DNA of 64,000 nt from Plantago major (GCA_026545765.1 CM048842.1:18750667-18814666), one strand, 5' to 3'. Counted from the first letter of the stretch, positions 10,747-22,012 are shown. Program-made: numbers and translations. The notes: generated from the letters alone by a model not told the origin.

Positions 10747-12809
10747 GAGCTCGTGCTCGTCTGGTTGGTTGATCTGTGATTCTCAATATTTCAGAGAGAT
10801 CAGAGCACCTTAACCTTTGCCATTTCTTGAAGCATTGAATATGCTTTGGCAGGGTTTGAACTTTGAAGAAGGGAAGTAGGTCCCTTTTCTCATCATTGGG
10901 AGCCTGCCTTGCACTCGTTTGAGCCTGAAAGAAAGAGTTTTGAGTGAGCTTCAAAACTTTTATAGATATCTGAGTAGAAGTGTAGTTTAGTTTCTGAGTT
11001 ACCTGAGTAAGTACTTCAGGCTCAGAGACTTGTGCTACTGAGACAATTGGTGTCTCAGATATCTTGTTGTGAGGTGGAGACTTGGAAGTCTGGTCCTCAT
11101 AAACCTTTCTTTCTTGAACCTGAGAATTAAAATTATCACAATACTTAGGAAATTTTATCAAGAAAACTTTAAGTGACAAATCAGGTATCTGAGAGGTCAA
11201 TTACCTCCATGGGAGGCTCAGATACTTGTCTCTCAGAGCCTTGTGCAGTCTCTGGAATCTTTTCTTGTGATGAAGGCCTTAATGCCTCATCAATTTCCAT
11301 AGGTGCAGGGGATGTCGCAACTCTGTCCCCTTGCACTTCTACTTCTGAGTGAGCCTGTGAGTAGAAAGTATTGAGTAATTTAGAAGTTTAAGATAACCCA
11401 AGGTGAAGAATGTTTATCACTGATTTTCATGTACCTTCATGCTAGAAGGCTCAATGATGTGTTCTTCAGAAACCTTGTCGGTCTCTAGGTTTGTCTCTGG
11501 CATTTCTGCCTTATCTTCCTTTATCTCAGTTGGAGCCTGTTAGAAACATTTACTTTAAATGATTAAGCACATAAACATATGACTGAAAAGTGTTATCTTA
11601 AGAATCAATTTATCACCGTACATGTGCTCGATTTCTTAAGAGGTGAGGTTGAGGGAACCTCCTTCTCAGTTTCTGAGGCAAGCTTTCCAGCTTCCTCTTA
11701 TTTCTGTGTTTCTAACTCAGCCTGAAACAAAGAAATTTTATATAAGTAACAAGATATACAAGCATAAAATATTTCACAAGGTAGGAGTTAAACCATTCAG
11801 CTACCTGAGCATTGTCAGGCTGATTGGTCTCTGGAACTTGTGACCCTTTTATACTTTGGTCTTCTTGTTCCAGTACAGCTTCTTTGTTTGAAGTTTTAGG
11901 CACTTCACACTTTTCCTGAGTGTGCAACTCAGTTGCCGCCCCTGGTTGATCATTTTGAGTAGATGTCTCAGTTTGATCCCTCTCATTGAGTTGGGGAACC
12001 TGCTCTTTTGCAGGATTTTCTTCAGCATACTGCATTGCTGGTAATTCGAAATGGAGTTCATTTACCATTTCATCAACCACTTGTGGCTGTTGTGGTTGTG
12101 GTTGTTGTGGTTGTCTGGAAGCAGAAGATCGGTCAGTAGAGTGTTCTTCCAGATTTTTAGATGTGGCATTTCCATCAGCATCTGCCAGCACTAAATTACC
12201 ACTCATCAGGGCTTTTTGAAGTTGTGCGTAAGAAACGTTCCCTGATGATGTGTTTGCACCAACAACCTTTGCTATAGGTGCGTGTTCAGCAACCTGAGGT
12301 GTAGGTTTTTCTTCAGAAACCTTATCACCAGTTACTGTTACAGTAACCTTAGCCCGTTTTGATCTTTCTAGGACTTGAGAGATGACTAGTTCATCATCTT
12401 CATCGTTAGAGCTCTCAACAGCATTAGGAACTGATTGGTCCATAATTCCTGCGGTTTCTGCAGATAGGGCTTGGTGTTTTTCACCACTTTTGGCAGCATT
12501 TATGAGTTCATCAGCAAGGCTTTCTGCAATAGTCTTCACATTTCTGAAAGCACTTTCTCTTGCTGAGTCTACTTGTTCAGTAGTTGATAACTCTTTTGCA
12601 GCATTGATGAGTTCATCTGCCTTTATCAGTTCATCGGCAATGCCTGCAGATATCTGAGAATCGACAACCTCAATGGGTGTGTCTTCTGATTTGCCAGCAG
12701 ACTTCTTTCTTGAAGTTCTGGGCTTCTTGGTCGCAACCTTTTCTTCATATACCTTTTCAGACTTTCGCTTCTTAGAACCTTTCTGAGACTCAGTAACCTT
12801 TTTCATCAA
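10655..12809 (-). CDS. Copia extra ORF, intron-bearing segment (six exons, phase 0)
   Basis: Exon blocks on the minus strand: 12,809-11,805, 11,721-11,617, 11,536-11,435, 11,354-11,205, 11,119-11,003 and 10,924 onward. Between them lie five stretches of 78-85 bp starting GT and ending CAG: 11,804-11,722, 11,616-11,537, 11,434-11,355, 11,204-11,120 and 11,002-10,925. All are phase 0, and the four small exons are 35, 34, 50 and 39 codons. Four of the five downstream exons start GCT (Ala). Exon 1 opens with a basic Lys/Arg segment (KGSKKRKSEKVYEEK) and then Ala/Glu/Gln-rich low complexity. Exon 2 contains one TAA, and its donor could alternatively be five bases upstream. The fifth intron has no stop and could also be read through. 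Splicing is inferred from signals and frame only. Confidence 0.6.
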
Positions 12810-13700
12810 GTTTGTATACTCATATTTGTAGAGTAGGTTACTGTTGGCTATTTCAAATGCCTCTCGAGCTCAATGCCAAGCTTCTCCAAGAAGTAGCATA
12901 TCTTCGCACCATAGCTTCATCGTGGCCTTTGGCTCGCCTAGTCCTTTAGCGATCTTAGGCTCAAGCCTTGAATCTTCTTCACAAACTTCATGAAGGCGTA
13001 TTTCCCCAGCTTAAAGGGTTTTCCAAATTTTGTCTTGTTGATTTAGCAAGAACATCATGATCCATCGTTTCGCTTATCCGTCAAGACCTCCTTGTAGACC
13101 ATCAAAGCATCTGTGAAGAATGCAAGCCAATACATCCCAGTGAACCATCGGATGTCCGTTCGGATATGAGCAAGCTTGAACTCGGGGTGTATCGATTTTC
13201 AAGATCACACACGCCATCGTCATAATTGTTTAACACCTTCAAGGAGATCATCATCCTTGGTGTTTATTTCAAAATCCTTTCCAAGATTTTGAAACTCAAA
13301 CAACTTACTGAAAGTGGTTAAGTCCGAAGGATTTCCTTTCCTTGATCGAGGTTTTGATGACACTATTGCAAAGGTTTCTTGAAACACAAGAAATTATCCT
13401 CGAGTTGTTGTAGAATTCCAACACATCGAGTGATGAAATTCCACTTGGGCAGCGATAGAAAACCTTGATTTGTGCCTTTTCAAGCATGTCAAGAATCGAC
13501 TTTTTCGGCTTGTTTCTCTATCAGCCGTGAGGTATTCCTCAACCATGGCACCACCCCAAATCATTCTGTGATTTGAAGTCCAATGGTCGATTAAAATCTC
13601 CTACCAGTCGGTTGTTCACAATAACCAACTCTGGTGCTTGCTTTTCAGCAGTACCAGTGGAGGATTGAGATTTCAGTGTAGAAGAATTCTTTGGGGCCAT
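12810..13700 (-). pseudogene. Copia extra ORF, decayed N-terminal part
   Basis: An ATG at 13,700 opens a frame (MAPKNSSTLKSQSSTG) that ends at a TGA after about 54 codons. A second frame from 13,487 to 13,305 carries LEKAQIKVFYRCPSGISSLD and VLEFYNNSRIIS, which resembles the conserved start of the third ORF of SIRE-type elements and related putative plant transposon proteins. Reading frames then break repeatedly down to 12,810. The lineage similarity is from memory of motif style, not a search. Confidence 0.45.
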
Positions 13701-14404
13701 CTCTTTATATATTGTAGAGAATTTGATTCAGGTGTTCGAAAGAGATTTGATTCAGTAATTCTTTGCAGAAAAACTTAATCTTGATTTGCAGAGATTGTAG
13801 AAGGTTTGCAGAGAATCAAGAGAAGGTTTTGCTATTTTTGTGCAAGTCGGAATTTTGGATTAGGCGAAAGTGATTTCTTTTGCCAAAATCCTATATATAT
13901 AGCAATAGAATCTCAACAGACAAATACATACAAATTGATTTTGTGTGTACGTATCTGTGATTTGCAAGCAGGCGTGAGCAAAAGCTAGTTCGGCATTAAA
14001 TGCAAAGTGGGCTTTGTCAGAATTTTTACAGTCCACTATTTACTGTGAATTAATTTCCACCGTATAGATCAATCGCTTAATTTCATCAAGGGTCACCATT
14101 GCTTCTTCAGCAATGATCACAATCAACAAGTGTAATTGTGCCCATTTAATGAATTTTAGCTATTAGCTATCTGAATCACGTTTTTGTATGACCAAGAACA
14201 CTGTTTGCATCTGAATCTGTCTTATACTTAGGATTTTTCCAAGTTTTTCATCAAGATAGAAATAATGCAAATTTGAAGAGAGTAGTTGACTGCAGATAGT
14301 TGTACTATTCTCCTTTGTGTTCCCTGTTTATAGAGTGTTTCAGATACCTGAGTTCCCGTCTCAGAGATCTTAAGCTGTCTTTTTGCTCTTTAGCCTTTTT
14401 GACT
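13701..14404. other. Copia spacer between pol and extra ORF
   Basis: About 700 bp without a convincing frame. On the minus strand this would hold the 3' splice signal or promoter for the extra ORF; I cannot identify one with confidence. Confidence 0.45.
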
Positions 14405-14492
14405 TCTGGATACCCGTTCCAGATTTCTCTTTTCTCTTCTCTGGATGCCCGTTCCAGATACCTCTTCTCTGGATGCCCGTTCCAGATTCCTG
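14405..14492. repeat. Three ~30-bp repeats containing a CTGGATGCCCGTTCCAG hairpin
   Basis: The sequence TCT-CTGGAT(A/G)CCCGTTCCAGAT is repeated three times near 14,405, 14,438 and 14,468. Each copy can fold, because CTGGA pairs with TCCAG around a short loop. It lies just beyond the end of the RNase H frame of the Copia element. Confidence 0.75.
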
Positions 14493-14499
14493 AACTCTT

Positions 14500-15087
14500 T
14501 CAGTTCATTGGTAGTTCCATTAGTCCAAGACTATGTCTTAAGGCTAAGAATCTACTTTCTTGTAGTGGCTTAGTGAAGATATCTGCAAGTTGGTCTTCAG
14601 TACCAATCTTGAGTATCTCTATATTGCCTATTTCAACATGGTCTCTGATAAAGTGATGTCTAACATCAATATGCTTTGTTCTGGCATGAAATTTAGGATT
14701 CTGTGTAATCGCAATAGCACTTGTGTTGTCACAGAAAATGGGAGTTTTCTCTTCATCGAGTCCATAGTCTTTAAGTTGTTGTATCCACAGAATTTGTGTT
14801 GCACAACAACCAGCAGCAATATATTCAGCCTCTGTGGTAGAAGTTGCAATTGAGTTTTGCTTCTTCCTAAACCACGAGATAAGTCTAGTACCCAGAAACT
14901 GACAAGTTCCTGAGGTGCTTTTCCTATCAGTGATCAAAGATAATCGTGAGCAGTACCCGGCTAAACTCAATCCGCTTTCTTTAGGATACCACAATCCTAC
15001 ATCTACTGTACCTTTTACATACCTTAATATTTTCATAGCAATGTTGTAGTGTGTTTGCATCGGGTTTGTCTGAAATCTACCACACAC
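14500..15087 (-). CDS. Copia RNase H domain
   Basis: The 195-codon open frame has the Copia RNase H hallmarks: LAGYCSRLSLITDRKSTSG (SLITDRKSTSG is strongly conserved), the catalytic Glu in STTEAEYIAA, ILWIQQLKDYG, the catalytic Asp in FCDNTSAI, KHIDVRHHFIRDHV, and the C-terminal DQLADIFTKPL. The usual A-GYSD-DWAG motif here reads AGYCSRL, so the first catalytic Asp seems to be lost. The region follows RT in the pol order. Confidence 0.9.
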   Translation of the reverse strand: MCGRFQTNPMQTHYNIAMKILRYVKGTVDVGLWYPKESGLSLAGYCSRLSLITDRKSTSGTCQFLGTRLISWFRKKQNSIATSTTEAEYIAAGCCATQILWIQQLKDYGLDEEKTPIFCDNTSAIAITQNPKFHARTKHIDVRHHFIRDHVEIGNIEILKIGTEDQLADIFTKPLQESRFLALRHSLGLMELPMN

Positions 15088-15135
15088 TCCAACGGCGTAT
15101 TGAATATCAGGTCTACTTGCAGTGAGGTAAAGTAG

Positions 15136-15910
15136 TTAACCTATCAATTTCCTATACTTATGTTCTTCAACACTCTTGTCTGAGTCAGTATAGGTCATTT
15201 TGGTTCCAATGCTCATAGGTATCTTAGCATTCTTTTCAGAAGGCTTGAGATTGAATTTTGTGAGCATATCTTTTGCATACTTTGTTTGACTAATGAATAT
15301 TCCATCATTGAGTTGTTTGACTTGCAATCCTAGAAAATAATTCATTTCTCCCATCATGCTCATCTCAAACTTACTTTTCATGAGATTTGCAAAGTCATTA
15401 CTTGCTTGTCCTTAGATCCAAATATGATGTCATCAACATATACTTGAACTAAGAGTAGTTTCCCATCATGATTTAAGGTAAATAAAGTTTTATCAACTCC
15501 ACCTTTCTTGAAACCACTTTCCAGAAGGTATTTGGCCAAAGTGTCATACCATGCTCTTGGAGCTGCTTTGATCCATATAGAGCTTTCTGTAGTTTATAGA
15601 CCATTCTACTTTCTGAGGAAACTTCAAAGCCAGGTGGTTGCTCAACATAAACTTCTTCTGCAAGTTCACCGTTCAAGAATGCACTTTTGACATCCATCTG
15701 ATAAACTTTAAAATCTTTATGAGCTGCAAAGGCTAGAAAGAGTCTTATTGCATCCAACTGCAACCGTGCATATGACTCATCAAAATCTAAGCCTTCAGTC
15801 TGGGTAAATCCCTTGGCAACCAATCTTGCTTTGTTTCTGGTTATTTCACCAGATTCATTCATTTTGTTTCTGAAAACCCATTTAGTTCCAATCACAGATA
15901 TTCCTTCCAC
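15136..15910 (-). pseudogene. Copia reverse transcriptase, frameshifted
   Basis: The first piece (15,910-15,473) has [38 protein letters not shown] and the [13 protein letters not shown] motif with a catalytic Asp. One base is missing near 15,560, after which the frame continues in another phase through the YVDD box near 15,430-15,440. A second one-base change near 15,400 precedes the last piece (15,381-15,136), with MSMMGEMNYFLGLQVKQ and a GIFISQTKYAKDMLTKF block. The catalytic YVDD is intact. At least two indels abolish a continuous enzyme. Confidence 0.9.
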
Positions 15911-15946
15911 AAATGGAACTAATTTCCAGACTTCGTTTCTCTCAAA

Positions 15947-17141
15947 TTAATCCAACTCTTCTTGCATTGCAGAGATCCAGTCTTGGTCTCCTAATACTTC
16001 TTCTATATTTTTGGGTTCAATATTTGAGATGAAACATCCAAAGAGAGAATTAGCATTTTCAGCTATTGCTCTCCTAGTCCTAACACCTTGATTAATTGGT
16101 CCAATCACATCTTTTGCAGGATGATCCTTGATCCATCTCATCATAGGTTTAGTGCTAGTAGGATCAATATCCAAATGATTTGAATGTGAATCACTGGGAT
16201 TTTGATTTGATACTACTTTTCAAGATTCTAAGACATTTTGCTCCTCGGAAGGGCAATTAATGTCCGACACTTGTTCGATGTTTGAGCTATCCGGAACATG
16301 TCTTTCGGAGAGATTATTTCGAGATAGCTTCATGATGAATATCTTCAGTTTCCATTTCTGGAAGTTTCATAGGAAATTCTTCATCATGTTTGTGAGTCAT
16401 CTTGTTGTTACTAGGCTTATCAAGCTTTTCTACGTCAGAGTCATCCTCACTTTCCGTAACGATGTTTCTCCTTTCTGAGGATTCTTCTTCAGAATCCCTC
16501 AACATTAGTTCTTTGAACCTTTCTGAGAGTTCATCATTAGGAGGTGTTTTCTTACTTCCTTCATAGAATACAACATGAACTGATTCTTCAATTTTCTTTG
16601 TTCTTTTGTTGTAAATTCTGTAGGCTTTTTGCTATTCGTGGAATAACCAAGAAATACACTTTCATCTGCCTTTGGTTGAAATGTTCTCAGATAATCTTTT
16701 CCATTGTTTAGAACAAAACATCTACAGCCAAATACTCTCAGATGTTTGATATTAGGGGGTCTACCAACCAAGATTTCATAAGGGGTCTTGTCATGGTGTT
16801 TATTTATTAAACATCTGTTCTGAGTGTAGCAGGCTGTGTTTACAGCTTCAACCCAATAAACTTCACTTATTTCAGTGTCAGCTAGCATCGTCCTTGCAGC
16901 TTCTTTAAGGGTTCTGTTTTTCCTTTCTGCAACACCATTTTGTTGAGGTGTTCTTACAGAGGAAAGTTGGTGTTGTATACCTTTGCAGGTACAAAACTCC
17001 TTTATGTCTTGGTTGACAAACTCGAAGACCATGGTCTGCTACGATTGCAGATACCTTGTCATTTTTCATGACTTCAAGCTTTTTCAAAGAAGTTTTGTAT
17101 CTCCATCCCGGCATCGATTTGTGTTTCGGAAGACAACCCAA
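15947..17141 (-). pseudogene. Copia integrase core and linker, frameshifted
   Basis: The region from 17,141 carries the ADHG segment with the second catalytic Asp. Then, in a shifted frame from 17,032, come FVNQDIKEFCTCKGIQHQLS, the TPQQNGVAERKNRTL motif with the catalytic Glu, and the AVNTACYTQNR and KTPYEILVGRPP blocks typical of Copia integrases. A linker rich in Glu/Ser (16,505-16,314) and a conserved RTRRAIAENANSL / EVLGDQDWISAMQEEL segment (16,174-15,947) lead into RT. At least three frame breaks are visible. Confidence 0.88.
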
Positions 17142-17251
17142 GTGAATCTTGAGAAGTCATCTACAACCGCACATATTTCTTTCTGCATAACTAGTTACGA
17201 TGATTCAAAAGATCCATATGTAGTAGTTGCAATGGTCTAACACTAGAGTGT

Positions 17252-17972
17252 CTAGTTTTGGACTTGAAAGAGATTTTGATTGTTTCCTATCGACATGCAA
17301 CAGATATCATCCTTCTCGAAAGACGTTTTGGGAAGGCCAACCACTAACTCTTTCTTGGCAAGTTTGTTCAGAGTTTTGAAGTTCAAGTGACTCATTCTTT
17401 TGTGCCATAACCAGTGCTCTTCTGTGTGACCAGATTGAATCACCATGAGACATTCTTCAGTTGTGGCAGATGCCCAATCGGCAACATAAAGACTGCCTTT
17501 CCGCCAAGCAACCAAGACTGTCTGCTTTGACTCATTGTCAATTAGTTTGCAGTATTTTGCTTTGAATTTTATAGTAAAACCTTTGTGCAAAGCGGCTCAT
17601 GCTAAATAGATTATATTTCAAATCCTTAACATGTAATACGTCGATTGTTAATGTTCCCAATTTGACGTTGCCAAATCCTAGAGAGGATTTAATTCTCCTC
17701 CAAAGAACTGATATCCGGTCACGTGTTGCAAGCTTTGTAATCAGATTTGCTTTGTCTGTCATGTGCTTTCCGCATCCACTATCAAATAGCCATTGTGCTT
17801 TAGTCCGAAGCATTCGCACATAACAGGAACAGGAGATTAGGTTCTCAATTCTGATTGGAACCATCAGGACTAAACAATCTTCCAGTAGGAATTCATTTTT
17901 GAATGAATTTTCTTGGAACATTCTTTTGTCTGATAGGAACATAAGGAGGAATTCTAATTGAATGATTATCAT
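17252..17972 (-). pseudogene. Copia protease and GAG-pre-integrase zinc finger
   Basis: The frame 17,972-17,538 includes QWLFDSGCGKHMTDKANLI, the aspartic protease active site (Asp-Ser-Gly). It is followed by VLHVKDLKYNLFSMSRF, the usual Copia block downstream. After a frame change, 17,590-17,252 has the GAG-pre-integrase domain LWHKRMSHLNFKTLNKLA with its paired His and a Cys-rich end (DDICCMS), here lacking the normal CxxC spacing. Confidence 0.85.
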
Positions 17973-19002
17973 TATTAAGAATTATTTTCTTCCTTGGTGT
18001 GTTCCTAGGTGCTCCATTTGGTGCTTTCAGATACCTGTTAGGTTTCTGAGTTTGCTTTTCAGCAAACTTAGCTTTCCTTGCCAGATTTCTTCTAGCCCTG
18101 GCATTCAGATTTTCAGTGGCTTGATTCAACTTCCACTTCTGATAATTGCTTTGAGCAATTCTAGCCTTTAGCCATCGTTCTTGCTCCTGTTTGTATTCAT
18201 GAGCAAGTTGTTTCCCGATGCCTTTATAGCCAATACCGTTTCGAGCACTTGAAGCTATCTGAGATCTTTTCTCAGCAGCTTTGCTAGTCTCTGGTTGATC
18301 CAATTTCTTTCCAGAAAAAGTGACATGAGAGAATTTGCCAGCTCCTGCAATTCTACCCTTTTGAGATACATAGCACTGTGGGTGTTTACACTTTTCAGTG
18401 TTGTGTTCCTTTTCAGAGACGTGCCCAACAGTTTTGTTTTTTACTTGTTTTTCTCACAAAGGTTTAGTCGCAACTGCCTTTCCTTTGTCAACAATCTTCG
18501 TCTTCTGACCGATACTATAGATTGCATGGGAACCATCTTGCTAAGTACTTACAAATGTTCTTCTTTTCTCACTCTTATTCAGAGTGATAGAACAATCTGT
18601 CTGTGTATTCAGCCCAAGTCCTTTCTTTTCTAAAGAATCTCTTAAGTAAGATTGTACTTCAGTAAGAGTGTCACTAGCTTTGGCATATGATTGAAAAGAT
18701 AATTCTTTCTTTTCGAGTTCCTTGTTCCCAGAAAGAAGATCTTCATATTTCTTTTGTAATTCAGCCATTGCTTCTTTATGTGACTTTTCAGTCTCAGATA
18801 TCTGAGCTTTGAGAAATGCATTTTCAGCATCCTTTTTCTCAGATATCTTAACTAATTGAGAATTTTCCTTGGCAAGAGAATTCTTTTCTTCTTCAGGATT
18901 TTCGGCTCTAGTTCGGATCATTAGAAATTCTCTTTCATAGATGTCAAGATCTTTCCTGAGATTTTCTAGATCTTTTATTTCTTCTTCATATAAGTATAAC
19001 AA
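17893..19002 (-). pseudogene. Copia gag C-terminal coiled coil and basic linker
   Basis: Piece 19,002-18,541 is a long Glu/Lys/Leu coiled coil (for example KDAENAFLKAQISETEKSHK). Piece 18,303-17,893 is basic and Asn/Gln/Arg-rich (RWLKARIAQSNYQKW), just upstream of protease. The coiled coil between zinc knuckle and protease is a feature of SIRE-type elements. The two pieces are separated by stops near 18,460-18,540. Confidence 0.7.
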
Positions 19003-20332
19003 GAAGTATGTGTTACCTCATCAGCCATAAGACAGATTTCTATGTTAGAGATGTCTGGACCGTCAATCTCAGCAACTCCACACATTTCATTCTTCTTGAG
19101 GCCGAAGTCGATTATATCATGAGTAACTCCACATAATTCTGGTGATGGTAAGGTTGATTCATCTGAATTGTCATCTTCAGAATCTGTCTCATAGTCTAGA
19201 GCATCCAGTTGTGTTTGGATTTTCTTTCTTTCTTCAGTTAATAAAGCTTTCTGGCTTCTTCTGAAGATTCTTCTATCTTTCTTGTCACCTGTCCTTAGTT
19301 TGTTGAAGGCAGGACAATCCTTCTTGAAGTGACCAGTTTCGACAATAGAAGCGTATATCGTTTCCAATTTCTACTTCCTCAAGACATGATGCTTTACGAA
19401 ATGGCTTGTTCAATGAGCTTTGCATATTTTGTCTTGGTGATAGTTTGAGCTAGATGCTTTTTGACTTCTCTTTGGCTTTTCTTCTCTCAATTTCTCGACA
19501 TATTTGCTCATTTGCTTTGCGAAGAGCATCCTCGATCTCTTCCTTGCTTTTCTTCTTTTGAAGTTCCTTGCAACTAGAGCAATATTCGCAACTTTTCAGC
19601 TTGTTTGTTCTCTTTGTGTTGTCTCATAATCAACCGTAGCAAGATATGAGAAGAGTTCCATCGATATTTGGCATTCCTTGGTTAAAATAAAAGAATTTAG
19701 TATGCTCCCAGTTGTGGTTAAGACTTCTGACAATAGTCTTAATCTTTTCTGACTGGGAGTATCTGTTGCTTTCCCCAAGTGCTGCCATATCACTCATGAG
19801 AGTGGTAAATATGAAATCAAGTTCTTCCATAGTTTCAGTGGGTCCTTGTTTGAAATTTTGAAATTTCAACTTGAGTACTTCGAACTTGTTTTCTTTGGTT
19901 TTCGATTCCGACATGATTTCTTCAATCACGCTGTGCAACTTCGCTTTTAGCACCCACGCTTTACTGTATGTGCTCAGGTGTAGATCTGATGATGATATTA
20001 CGAGCTTGACCATCCAGACGATTTCTCTTGGCATCTTCCGATGTCCAGAGTTCTCTGGGCTTTGGTTCGTAAATAACTTGACTAGTAGATCTCCCACTTG
20101 TTGACGTATCAGTTTGTGAAGATCCTTCGCTTTGATCTTTGTCTCGACCATTAGAAACCTCCATGACTTGTTTAAGTTGTTGAATGACTATTGGGCCATT
20201 CTTTATCACTTCGATCATTTCGTCACTTATGGCTTCAAGGTGGAGCATCATGTTATTTTTCCATTTCTCGTAGTTCTCTGGTTTGAGAACGGGTGCATCA
20301 CTCAGAGACATTCCTGCACACTTAACACACAA
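18975..20332 (-). pseudogene. Copia gag (capsid and zinc-knuckle remnant)
   Basis: The most likely start is the second Met at about 20,311, beginning MSLSDAPVLKPENYEKWKN, which has the tryptophan pattern of Copia capsid N-termini. The frame changes near 20,050; the downstream part (to 19,630) has SYSKAWVLKAKLHSVIEEIM and the FQNFKQGPTETMEELDFIF segment of the UBN2-type gag domain. At about 19,330 the zinc knuckle survives only as its second half (GHFKKDCPAF); its first CxxC is lost to a frame break. An acidic ETDSEDDNSDES stretch follows. Confidence 0.85.
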
Positions 20333-20414
20333 ATTAAATAGTCCTCAAAAGTGGACAAAGTTCCTTCACCTATCTGGGGATCTAGGTTCAGTGCAGAAGG
20401 CTTGTGAACCTCCT

Positions 20415-20426
20415 GCTCTGATACCA
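20415..20426 (-). promoter_or_regulatory. Copia primer-binding site (initiator Met tRNA)
   Basis: On the minus strand TGGTATCAGAGC lies two bases inside the 5' LTR. This is the well-known complement of the 3' end of plant initiator methionine tRNA and fixes the element orientation. Confidence 0.95.
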
Positions 20427-20428
20427 CT

Positions 20429-22012
20429 TGTTGGTCCAGATAACGGCAAAGTAAAAGACTGGAGGGGGGGGGGGGTGAATAGTCTTTTAAAACTTTTGTC
20501 GATAAAAACTATTTCTCAGATATCTGTGTAGATATCTGATATTTAGATTCTGAGCGCGGAAGACTTAAGATAGATAAGTGCAGAAACAGTTAAAGTGTGT
20601 GTGTGTGTGTTGCTCAAATGTAAATACAGAAAAGTAAATAACACAGCAAGTATAGTGGTATCTGGAGGTGGCGTAATCCTCCAACTAATCCACTTCGGTC
20701 TTCCAAAGACCTAGAATTCACTAGAATAGATAATTGAGGTCACCTTACAAAAATCCTATTCTAAGATTCCTTAAACAAATGGTTCCCAACCAAATTTTCC
20801 CCCTGAGTTGTTCCCCGGCTTTCACAGCCAAGTACTTCATGTACTCAGAAACCTTTTTGAGATATTCCCTAGCTTCCCAAGCTAAGTACTTCCTGTGCTC
20901 AATAACCTTGGAGTTATTCCTTAGTTTCTCAAACTAAGTACTTCCTGTACTCCACGCCAGTGATGGTGTTGGTTTTGGTTTGAGTTGTTAGATGAGCTTC
21001 TTTAATAACTTTTCAGTTAATCAGATAGCTCTGTGAATCAAGTATACTTAATACACTTTTCAATGTATGGTATCTTGTTCTTTTTACTGACCCAAGTCTT
21101 AGATAAATGTTCTAGAGAATGAATCTCAGATACTTGATCTTTCAATTCAACTCTTTCACAGATAGCTGTGCTTGTTTAGGATCAGGACACTTAGAACTTC
21201 AGTGTTACTCAAGATCAAGAGCTTTGGTCGCAACAGAAAGCTTTGAGAGTAAGTAGTTTGCTTTGAGAGAGTAAGGTGTTCAGCGTGTTTATGGAGTTCA
21301 AGGTGTGTTCTCAAGCAGTCTAAGTGTTGATATTTATAGATGAATTTGAGTGCCGTTTGAATAGTATCCGTTAGGCTCAAATCAAATTCAAACTATTGAT
21401 ATCTGTGTATAGTACTGTAGCAGGTTTGTCTTCTTCTTCAGAAGCTACCGTTTTTTGTTCAGACATCTCTGTCCGCGCATTTAATGCATTGTACTATACT
21501 TTTGTCTCAGAGTGCCAACGAACTATGCTTTGTATCAGAGACAACCTTGATCAGATTTCTCTGATTCTTTGCACGTTCTTATCTTTAACTTCAGATACCA
21601 CTTTTATTGAAACAACTTTTGTTTGCAATATATATTTCTTTTTCAGAAATGTGGTTAAAGCTCAAGGTATCTGAGAATAGATATCTGTGGACAATTTCCT
21701 TGTTTTCAGATAGACCTTTTATTTCTCAGATATCTCTTGTGACACAGTTTCTTCAAATCTTCAATGTCATTGAACTTGTTCTGCTTGGATGTCTTCTTCT
21801 TGGTCTTCTCTTCATAAAATAAAAATTACATTTTGAGACCTATCATCCTATACAAGATTAGCTAGACTATCATACTTAGTGGTTTCCTCTTTTACAATGT
21901 TCAAGTGAACCAAGAGTACTAATCACCTTTCTGAGACTAAGATAAGTCATCATGTTGCTGATCAAAATCTAAACAGATATTTCTAACAAAATATCTAACA
22001 AATTTCCTAACA
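20429..22012 (-). repeat. Copia 5' LTR
   Basis: 1584 bp, nearly identical to the 3' LTR at 6205-7787. The primer-binding site lies immediately outside it at 20,415. The right edge ends CTAACA and abuts the CGCCT duplication at 22,013-22,017. Confidence 0.95.
21331..21338 (-). promoter_or_regulatory. Copia LTR TATA box
   Basis: TATAAATA on the minus strand (TATTTATA on the plus strand), about two thirds of the LTR downstream of its 5' edge, consistent with the U3/R start for minus-strand transcription. Confidence 0.55.

Larger units (their letters stand above)
6205..22012 (-). mobile_element. 15.8-kb Copia (SIRE/Maximus-like) retrotransposon, complete but defective
   Basis: The element runs TGTTGG...CTAACA with the duplication CGCCT on both sides. 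It has two LTRs of about 1583 bp and is transcribed on the minus strand. In element order it has the 5' LTR (20,429-22,012), primer-binding site, gag with zinc-knuckle remnant, coiled coil, protease, integrase, RT and RNase H (the Copia order, integrase before RT), then about 5.5 kb of extra ORF, a purine tract and the 3' LTR (6205-7787). The long LTRs, coiled coil in gag and extra ORF behind pol fit the SIRE/Maximus lineage, though 15.8 kb is long for it. gag-pol is broken by several frameshifts and stops. It sits inside exon sequence of the MULE transposase. Confidence 0.95.

Noticed and set aside
20283-20531. 82-aa plus-strand ORF spanning the Copia primer-binding site
   Set aside because: It crosses the gag start and LTR boundary on the wrong strand.
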